In this document: positions 6,727 to 11,658 of the stretch, one piece after another | Layout of the letters: each line of letters opens with the position of its first letter | How positions within the stretch are numbered: position 1 is the stretch's first letter | Assembly: GCA_023146675.1 (NCBI GenBank) | Contig: JAGLBQ010000150.1 | Coordinates: 1 to 11,658 of the forward strand | Direction of reading: 5' to 3' | Origin: Cocleimonas sp. | Lineage (GTDB): Bacteria > Pseudomonadota > Gammaproteobacteria > Thiotrichales > Thiotrichaceae | Length of the DNA stretch: 11,658 nucleotides | The notes under the pieces: generated by a model | Databases searched by the model: none | The model's input: the letters and a program-made list of their open reading frames with translations, nothing else | Told to the model about the DNA's origin: nothing | Program-made: the position numbers and the translations under genes

Positions 6727-6757
6727 AAATGACAAACATTGACAATAATAGTCATTT
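6727..6757. promoter_or_regulatory. Palindromic operator candidate of the toxin-antitoxin operon
   Basis: AAATGAC (6727-6733) and GTCATTT (6751-6757) are perfect 7-bp inverted arms. Between them the odd palindrome ATTGACAAT (6738-6746) overlaps the -35 box. Ribbon-helix-helix antitoxins usually repress their own promoter by binding such repeats, so this is the likely autoregulatory site. That role is inferred from family knowledge. Confidence 0.5.
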
Positions 6758-6766
6758 CTATATTAT
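6739..6766 (+). promoter_or_regulatory. Sigma70-type promoter of the toxin-antitoxin operon
   Basis: A perfect -35 box TTGACA (6739-6744) and a -10 box TATTAT (6761-6766) are separated by 16 bases. Transcription would start near 6772-6774, on or next to the antitoxin ATG at 6773. The mRNA may therefore be leaderless or nearly so. Confidence 0.6.
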
Positions 6767-6772
6767 TAAGAA

Positions 6773-7024
6773 ATGAATACAACATCAATGAACATATCAC
6801 TAACGACTTCCTTAAAAACAGAGGTTGAAAATCGCGTCCTAGAAGGGAAGTTTAGTAATTTTAGTGACTATATACGTCACTTAATACGTCAAGATATAAG
6901 CAAAAGAGAAGAAGAAAAAGAACTAAGGGAGTTGCTACTAGCAGGGTTGAATTCTGGCATATCAGAGAAGACAATGGTTGATGTTTTTTCTGATCTAAAA
7001 GATTATATTAAATCTAAAGCATGA
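6773..7024 (+). CDS. parD: ParD-type ribbon-helix-helix antitoxin
   Basis: This 83-residue protein has an N-terminal ribbon-helix-helix DNA-binding part: beta strand MNISLTTSL (6-14), then helices with the FSNFSDYIRHLIRQD pattern (27-41) typical of ParD antitoxins. A charged C-terminal helix region (42-83, EEEKELRELLLAGLNSGIS) would wrap and neutralise the toxin. It should act in the cytoplasm as a dimer that also represses its own promoter. The stop overlaps the toxin start as ATGA (7021-7024), the standard arrangement that couples toxin translation to antitoxin translation. Two starts are possible: ATG 6773 and ATG 6788 (residue 6). Neither has a strong Shine-Dalgarno site. The second begins directly with the family-typical strand, while the first fits a leaderless transcript. 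Confidence 0.85.
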   Translation: MNTTSMNISLTTSLKTEVENRVLEGKFSNFSDYIRHLIRQDISKREEEKELRELLLAGLNSGISEKTMVDVFSDLKDYIKSKA

Positions 7025-7335
7025 AAATTGTTTTTTCAAAACGCTCTATTACCGACTTAAAGAATATTGCTGATTATCTGCTAAAAGAGGCGGGTGTAGA
7101 GATTGCGTTAACAATAACGGATAAAATACATCAGGTTATTGCAGAGACTATTTCAGATAATCCAAAAATCGGCGCTGTTGTTACTTATATCCCTGAGACT
7201 CAAATGCGCTTTTTCTCCGCAGGTAAATATGCTTATCATATTTTTTACGAGCTACGTAAAACCGAAATAATTATCGTTCGGATTTTGCATAATAAGCGTG
7301 ATATTCGTAAAATTTTGGAAGCAGAGAATTTGTGA
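7021..7335 (+). CDS. parE: ParE-type toxin of the RelE/ParE superfamily
   Basis: The 104-residue product matches the compact RelE/ParE fold. An N-terminal strand (MKIVFSKRS) is followed by a two-helix hairpin with DLKNIADYLL and a central NPKIGAVV. The C-terminal sheet reads KYAYHIFYELRKTEIIIVRILHNKRD, close to the ParE consensus ending in ILHxxRD. ParE toxins poison DNA gyrase, whereas RelE relatives cleave mRNA on the ribosome. The closing ILHNKRD and the ParD-like partner favour ParE, but the target is inferred. The length is normal and there is no frameshift, so the toxin looks intact. It is translated from the ATGA overlap with the antitoxin and has no separate Shine-Dalgarno site. It converges on nadA with 75 bp between, where no terminator is seen. 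Confidence 0.87.
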   Translation: MKIVFSKRSITDLKNIADYLLKEAGVEIALTITDKIHQVIAETISDNPKIGAVVTYIPETQMRFFSAGKYAYHIFYELRKTEIIIVRILHNKRDIRKILEAENL

Positions 7336-7410
7336 CTTTAGACTTTAAGACTTGTACGTTAAATATCAAAGTGTTCCGCCTTAAGCTGGTAGCCAAAAGA
7401 TCCAATCTAA

Positions 7411-8469
7411 TTAACTCATATGATCCTGTGCAAAATCAAGCATTCTCTGTGTAGATTGTAATGCTTTTACTCGCACGTTCTCATCGACAAAAATCTCGTT
7501 TTTTCCTGTTTTCAAGACATCTAATAGGTTGTGCAATCCATTCATTGCCATCCAAGGGCAGTGGGCGCAGCTTATGCAGGTTGCGCCTTCGCCATGCGTG
7601 GGCGCGGCTATAAATTCTTTATCAGGGGCTGCTTGTTTCATTTTATAGAAAATGGCTTTATCAGTAGCGACGATAAACTGTTTATTCGGCATATTTTTAG
7701 CCGCATTGATAATTTGTGTGGTGGAGCCAACTGAATCCGCCATTGCAATAATATTCGCGGGTGACTCTGGGTGGACAAGCACGGCGGCATCAGGATGTTT
7801 TTCTACAAGTTTTCCTAATGAGTGGTTTTTAAACTCATCATGGACAATACAGCTGCCTTGCCAGCGTACCATTTCAACACCTGTGACTTTCTCAATATAA
7901 TGCCCAAGGTGTTTATCAGGCGCCCATAGTACTTTTTTTCCTTGATCGCCTAACCATTTAACTAGATTAACCGCAATACCAGACGTAACGACATAATCCG
8001 CTCGCGCTTTCACGTCCGCACTCGTATTAGCATAAACAACGACGGTATGATCTGGATATTGGTCACAGAAAGGGGCGAAGTCTTCAATAGGGCAACTTAA
8101 ATCTAACGAACATTCTGCCTCTAATGTTGGCATGAGCACCCGTTTTTCAGGTGTTAATATCTTTGCGGTTTCGCCCATAAAACGCACACCTGCCACAATT
8201 AATGTTTTAGCAGGATGTTCATTGCCAAACTTCGCCATATCGAGTGAATCTGAAATATAGCCGCCTGTTTCTTCAGCTAGGCGTTGCAAGTCCTCTTCAA
8301 CATAATAATGCGCAACTAAAACAGCATCTTGTTCTTTTAGTAACTGTTTGATTTCTGCAATGACTTGCTGTTTCTTTTCGGCACTGTAATGCGGGTTTAA
8401 GGATTCAATTTGTGCCGTAACGGGAACCGCATATTCAGGAATAATAGGGGAGGTTATTGGTTGATTCAT
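7411..8469 (-). CDS. nadA: Quinolinate synthase NadA
   Basis: This enzyme condenses iminoaspartate with dihydroxyacetone phosphate to quinolinate in de novo NAD synthesis, using an oxygen-sensitive [4Fe-4S] cluster in the cytoplasm. The product has 352 residues, close to the 347 of E. coli. The three cluster ligands are Cys120 (EAECSLD), Cys207 (GSCIVH) and Cys304 (last of CISCAHC). Other family blocks are AHYYVEEDLQRLAEETGG (53-70), SDSLDMAKF (73-81), VAGVRFMGETAKIL (92-105) and VHPESP (232-237). It belongs to the longer, E. coli-type subgroup. AGAGG (complement of 8476-8480) stands 6 bases before the ATG. The usual partner nadB is not in the window, and the gene appears to be transcribed alone. 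Confidence 0.97.
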   Translation of the reverse strand: MNQPITSPIIPEYAVPVTAQIESLNPHYSAEKKQQVIAEIKQLLKEQDAVLVAHYYVEEDLQRLAEETGGYISDSLDMAKFGNEHPAKTLIVAGVRFMGETAKILTPEKRVLMPTLEAECSLDLSCPIEDFAPFCDQYPDHTVVVYANTSADVKARADYVVTSGIAVNLVKWLGDQGKKVLWAPDKHLGHYIEKVTGVEMVRWQGSCIVHDEFKNHSLGKLVEKHPDAAVLVHPESPANIIAMADSVGSTTQIINAAKNMPNKQFIVATDKAIFYKMKQAAPDKEFIAAPTHGEGATCISCAHCPWMAMNGLHNLLDVLKTGKNEIFVDENVRVKALQSTQRMLDFAQDHMS

Positions 8470-8501
8470 TTATTGCCTCTAGTTGCTTTATTTATGTCTA
8501 T

Positions 8502-8529
8502 ATTATCTTAATTCAGCAGTTTGAGGTAA
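8502..8529 (-). promoter_or_regulatory. Candidate promoter of nadA
   Basis: On the minus strand TTACCT (8524-8529) and GATAAT (8502-8507) are 16 bases apart. The -10 matches five of six consensus bases, but the -35 matches only three. Transcription would start about 26 bases before the nadA ATG, leaving room for the AGAGG ribosome site. Confidence 0.35.
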
Positions 8530-8584
8530 TGACTTTGTGGGGATTATTTTAGGGTTGCCAATATAAAATGAGCTATTTGACATT

Positions 8585-8655
8585 CTGTAGCCTGTGTTGA
8601 GAGATGAAACACAGGGAGAGCTAGAGGTGACTCCAACACAGGCTATAATTTTTTT
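8585..8655 (+). repeat. GTAG-type palindromic repeat with two alternative hairpins and a T-run
   Basis: TAGCCTGTGTTG (8588-8599) pairs perfectly over 12 bp with CAACACAGGCTA (8634-8645), which is followed shortly by seven T (8649-8655). The core CCTGTGTT (8591-8598) can instead pair with AACACAGG at 8608-8615. The two foldings exclude each other. The 5' foot GTAG and the CTGTAGC start match the palindrome at 2447-2486, as in REP sequences. Read on the plus strand the long form looks like a Rho-independent terminator, but no plus-strand gene lies just upstream. On the minus strand it follows the lipoprotein gene but lacks a T-run. A REP/BIME-like element is the best reading. Confidence 0.55.
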
Positions 8656-8660
8656 GGTAC

Positions 8661-9158
8661 TTATTTAACAGGAATCCATTGTCCACGAGTGTTACGACAT
8701 GCGCGCCCTTGAACTTTCATTGGTTGCCCTGTATTTTTGTCCCTCACATTAATCACATAATCACGACATTGTGCGCGTTGTCCATTAACACGACCTTCAT
8801 AGCGATTGATAGGGGTAAAGTCATATTCTGAGTCGGTATCATTATTATTCCAACTAACTTTTTGATAGTTTGGTGTATTATCCAATGCGCCTGATACTTT
8901 TCGTTGATCAGAAGAGTTCATCTTGCGACCCATTTGTCCTGCAATATAGCCGCCTACTGCTGCGCCTAAAATAGTCATCACTGTACGTCCATCACCATCA
9001 CCAAACTGATGCCCAATGGCACCACCGACAACCGAGCCAACAATAGTATTAAGTTGTTCATTACTTATATTATTGCTACCGCCACCGCCACAGCCTGCTA
9101 AAACAAGTGTTGATGAGAGTGTTGCAATGATCAGTGATTTTGAAAAGAGTGACGTCAT
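8661..9158 (-). CDS. 17 kDa-type glycine-zipper surface lipoprotein
   Basis: The 165-residue precursor begins with a lipoprotein signal peptide. The lipobox LVLAGC puts the lipidated Cys at 23, followed by a Gly run (GGGG). Residues 39-79 form a glycine zipper (IVGSVVGGAIG ... ILGAAVGGYIAGQMG) typical of the Rickettsia 17 kDa surface antigen family, which may pack into a membrane hairpin. The C-terminal part (about 115-165) has the CRDYVINV and ACRxxxGQW blocks seen in related surface antigens, with two Cys (131, 154) that could form a disulfide. The probable location is the outer membrane, with no enzymatic role implied. The frame is open further upstream to 9242. I chose ATG 9158 because it starts the signal peptide directly and GAGG (complement of 9168-9171) lies 9 bases before it. 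A short inverted repeat ATCGG/CCGAT (9192-9196 and 9202-9206) in the leader could be an operator. Confidence 0.88.
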   Translation of the reverse strand: MTSLFSKSLIIATLSSTLVLAGCGGGGSNNISNEQLNTIVGSVVGGAIGHQFGDGDGRTVMTILGAAVGGYIAGQMGRKMNSSDQRKVSGALDNTPNYQKVSWNNNDTDSEYDFTPINRYEGRVNGQRAQCRDYVINVRDKNTGQPMKVQGRACRNTRGQWIPVK

Positions 9159-9292
9159 GATGTGTTTCCTCGTGTAATTTTTATAATAATGATCGGTCGT
9201 GCCGATTAGGAGGTAGACTTGAGTGAATGACATTAGTTCCAAGTTCCAAAGCTGTTATTGAATGTAAATATTGCTCGATAAGCAGCCGTGTA

Positions 9293-10363
9293 TTAGTCTC
9301 GAATACAATTATTCCCTGCATTGCAAAGCAGCTCATAACTAATTGTTTCAGCATGCTGTGCAACACGGTCAACGCTTATATTTTCTCCCCAAAGTTCGAC
9401 TAAATCACCTACCTTTGCAGAAATATTATCCAAATTGATCATAATCGTATCCATTGAAACCCGCCCGACTGTATGCGTTTCTATACCTTTTATGCTCACG
9501 GGTGAACCTGTTGCAGCATGACGTGGATAGCCATCGGCATAACCACAGGCAACCGCGCCAACAATCATATCGTCAGGGCAATGATAACTTGCGCCATAAC
9601 CAATAGGATCGCCTTTTTTTAATTGATTAATGCCAATTAGTGGCGCATTTAATGTCATTGCTGCTTGGAGATTGTATTGAGTGCGATCATGTTGTTTAGA
9701 CTCAAACGGTGATGATCCGTACAGCATAATACCAGGACGTATCCAGTCAGAATGACTTGCTTGCCAGCCTAATATACCTGCGGAGTTAGGGATGCAAGTC
9801 GGAGCTGTGATTGTATCGGTTGCATGAACAAAGCGATTAAGTTGCTGTGTTGTAGCAGGGCTATTAACATCATCTGCACAGGCTAAATGTGTCATTAGCC
9901 AAATATCGGCATCAATATTGCGATGCTTTTTGAGCTTATTATAAAGTGTGTTGACATCTTCTGGTGGAATACCTAAACGGTGCATTCCTGTATCAATCTT
10001 TAGTGCAATCCGTATTCGCTCTGAGTCAAACTGATCAAGATAAGCTAATTGTGCCTGATCATGAATAACCACGCGTAATTGGTATTCACTGGCTGCGTGT
10101 AAATCTTGCAAATTTTGATGCCCTTGTAACACCAAAATAGGATGCTGAGTTCCTGCACTACGCAACTCCACAGCTTCTGGCATACAAGCCACTGCATAGC
10201 CATCCGCATTATCTAAAATATTCGCAACGTCCAACATGCCATGGCCATAAGCATTGGCTTTAATAACGGCTAGCACCTTTGCATCAGGTGCTGCGTATCT
10301 GACCTGTTGCAAATTATGCTGCAAAGCGTGTGGATGAAGTGTAATGCGAGCAGAGCGCCTCAT
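9293..10363 (-). CDS. alr: Alanine racemase
   Basis: This PLP enzyme interconverts L- and D-alanine and supplies D-Ala for peptidoglycan in the cytoplasm. The 356-residue length is standard. Lys35 in VIKANAYGHG is the PLP-binding and catalytic lysine. The opposing catalytic Tyr is in the GYGASY block (Tyr256), and CGYADGYPR follows. Other family signatures are KIDTGMHRLG (120-130), the HLACAD block (159-164), RPGIMLYG (209-216) and GRVSMDT (about 300-306). The last residues (NAGNNCIRD) diverge from the usual basic C-terminal strand but follow an intact YELLC. The start overlaps the dnaB stop as ATGA, and AGGA (complement of 10373-10376) lies 9 bases ahead, so the two genes are translationally coupled. 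Adjacency to dnaB is common in Gammaproteobacteria. Confidence 0.96.
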   Translation of the reverse strand: MRRSARITLHPHALQHNLQQVRYAAPDAKVLAVIKANAYGHGMLDVANILDNADGYAVACMPEAVELRSAGTQHPILVLQGHQNLQDLHAASEYQLRVVIHDQAQLAYLDQFDSERIRIALKIDTGMHRLGIPPEDVNTLYNKLKKHRNIDADIWLMTHLACADDVNSPATTQQLNRFVHATDTITAPTCIPNSAGILGWQASHSDWIRPGIMLYGSSPFESKQHDRTQYNLQAAMTLNAPLIGINQLKKGDPIGYGASYHCPDDMIVGAVACGYADGYPRHAATGSPVSIKGIETHTVGRVSMDTIMINLDNISAKVGDLVELWGENISVDRVAQHAETISYELLCNAGNNCIRD

Positions 10364-11658
10364 GCATCAAAATCCTGCGCATAAATATCGGGCGCATAAT
10401 TATCAAAGCGGGTATATTTGCCCGTAAAAGTAAGCCTCACTGTACCGATAGGACCATTTCTTTGCTTGCCGATAATAACTTCCGCCATGCCCTTATCAGG
10501 TGATTCTTCGTTGTAAACTTCATCACGGTAGATAAAAATAATAATATCTGCATCCTGCTCAATAGCGCCTGATTCACGTAAATCAGACATAATAGGTCGC
10601 TTATTAGGGCGTTGTTCCAGACTACGGTTTAATTGAGAGAGGGCAATAACAGGGCAGTCCAATTCTTTTGCCAGACCTTTTAAAGAGCGTGAAATCTCTG
10701 ATATTTCAGCCGCGCGGTTATCTGATTTGGAGCCTGTCTGCATCAACTGCAAGTAATCAATTACAATAAGACCAATCCCCCCATGTTCACGCGCTAAACG
10801 ACGTGTTTTTGCTCGAATTTCAGTCGGGGATAATGCAGGTGTATCATCAATAAAAAGCTTGGTTTGGGCAAAGGCTTTCACCGCCATGCCTACCCGTGGC
10901 CAATCCTCTTCACGAATTTTTCCTGTCCGAATATCGGTTAGCGGTACACGACCATTAGAGGCAAAGAGACGCAGCACCAATTGCTCCGCAGGCATTTCCA
11001 TACTGAAAATAGCCACCGCTTTTTTTTCTTTCGCTAAGGCAACGTGTTCAGCAATATTCATTGAGAACGTTGTTTTACCCATGGCTGGTCGCCCCGCTAC
11101 AATGACTAAATCACCGCCATGAAAGCCTGATGTTTTTTCATCTAGATCAGTATAGCCCGTCGCTTCACCCGTAATGGTCTCATCGGATTTACTCAGCTCT
11201 TCGATTCTAGCCAATGATGATTTTAAGAGGTCTTTAATAGAGTGAAAGGCTTGTTGACGACTACCCTGCTCAGCAATATGAAACACCTGCTGCTCTGCCT
11301 CATCCAGTAACTCCTTGCTCGGGCGATCTCCCGAATTAAAAGCAGAATCAGCAATATTACTGCCAACACTAATAAGCTGACGCAATACTGACTTTTCGCG
11401 CACGATATCCGCATAAGCACGAATATTCGCAGCACTTGGCGTATCTTTTGCTAAGGTGCCTAAATACGCAAGTCCTCCTGCATCTTGAAGTTCCCCGCGT
11501 TGCTTTAGCCACTCTGATAACGTAATCACATCCAGCGGTTTATTTGTTTCCGCTAAATCGGCAATAGAACGAAAAATTAGACGGTGGTCATGGCGATAAA
11601 AATCTTCCTCAATCACACGATCTGCAATCTGATCCCATGCGCTATTTTCCAACATTAA
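10360..11658 (-). CDS. dnaB: Replicative DNA helicase DnaB, 5' end beyond the window
   Basis: This hexameric ATP-driven helicase unwinds the replication fork and loads primase. The visible part has about 432 residues. The N-terminal primase-interacting domain (up to about 105) is followed by a linker and the RecA-like domain with Walker A GRPAMGKTT (188-196), Walker B LIVIDYLQLM (296-305), SQLNRSLEQRPNKRPIMSDL and the DnaB motif 4 KQRNGP with the arginine-finger region. The first visible Met aligns with the internal LMLDN block near residue 42 of E. coli DnaB. The preceding codon at 11656-11658 is Leu in the same frame, so the true start lies off the right edge, about 40 residues further. There is no intein or frameshift. 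It is likely the 3' part of a larger operon continuing into alr. The neighbours rpsF, rpsR and rplI that often precede dnaB would lie outside. Confidence 0.97.
   Translation of the reverse strand, partial: LMLENSAWDQIADRVIEEDFYRHDHRLIFRSIADLAETNKPLDVITLSEWLKQRGELQDAGGLAYLGTLAKDTPSAANIRAYADIVREKSVLRQLISVGSNIADSAFNSGDRPSKELLDEAEQQVFHIAEQGSRQQAFHSIKDLLKSSLARIEELSKSDETITGEATGYTDLDEKTSGFHGGDLVIVAGRPAMGKTTFSMNIAEHVALAKEKKAVAIFSMEMPAEQLVLRLFASNGRVPLTDIRTGKIREEDWPRVGMAVKAFAQTKLFIDDTPALSPTEIRAKTRRLAREHGGIGLIVIDYLQLMQTGSKSDNRAAEISEISRSLKGLAKELDCPVIALSQLNRSLEQRPNKRPIMSDLRESGAIEQDADIIIFIYRDEVYNEESPDKGMAEVIIGKQRNGPIGTVRLTFTGKYTRFDNYAPDIYAQDFDA

Noticed and set aside
9159..9242. Longer start for the 17 kDa-type lipoprotein at 9242
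   Set aside because: A 28-residue extension ahead of a complete lipoprotein signal peptide would block normal export, and the downstream ATG has a good GAGG site.
9181..9372. 63-codon frame overlapping the end of alr, considered as a frameshifted Alr C-terminus
   Set aside because: The Alr frame already reaches full length with an intact YELLC block, and the alternative frame does not give a typical racemase ending.

Overview
The window is AT-rich bacterial chromosome, roughly 40% GC by eye. The dnaB-alr pair, an RsmA/KsgA dimethyltransferase, an OmpA-C protein with thrombospondin type 3 repeats and a 17 kDa-type glycine-zipper lipoprotein together suggest a Gammaproteobacterium. Nothing seen fixes the genus. 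There is no rRNA, tRNA or CRISPR array and no complete transposase gene. Small palindromic, non-coding mobile-type repeats are present.

Layout from left to right. Positions 1-322 hold no recognisable gene. A forward gene (323-1531) encodes a membrane-anchored protein-kinase-fold protein whose catalytic loop is degenerate, a predicted pseudokinase. It converges, with a 20-bp gap, on rsmA/ksgA (1552-2322, minus). Between ksgA and the next gene lie an imperfect hairpin that may be an old terminator and a 97-bp MITE-like element. That element has 11-bp terminal inverted repeats and an 8-9 bp flanking duplication that includes the stop codon of the neighbouring gene. That gene (2529-5780, minus) is a 1083-residue OmpA-family protein: signal peptide, duplicated Pro/Tyr motif, coiled-coil repeats, 19 tandem 30-residue TSP3 repeats and a C-terminal peptidoglycan-binding domain, with no beta-barrel. 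A gene-free stretch of about 360 bp carries three related copies of a CATG...ATGCAA motif.

Next come a four-helix membrane protein of unknown function (6140-6550, minus) and a divergently transcribed parDE-type toxin-antitoxin operon (6773-7335, plus). The TA operon has a good sigma70-like promoter, a palindromic operator candidate and a G9 tract upstream. The right third is housekeeping and mostly on the minus strand: nadA (quinolinate synthase), a GTAG-type palindromic repeat with two mutually exclusive pairings, the 17 kDa-type lipoprotein, alr (alanine racemase) and a 5'-truncated dnaB that runs off the right edge. alr and dnaB overlap by ATGA and probably form one operon.

Functionally the core genes cover ribosome maturation (RsmA), NAD synthesis (NadA), cell-wall D-alanine supply (Alr) and replication (DnaB). 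The OmpA-TSP3 protein and the lipoprotein belong to the cell envelope. The items most worth a second look are the pseudokinase, the barrel-less OmpA/TSP3 rod and the MITE/REP-like palindromes. None of these proves a new multi-gene system from this window alone.
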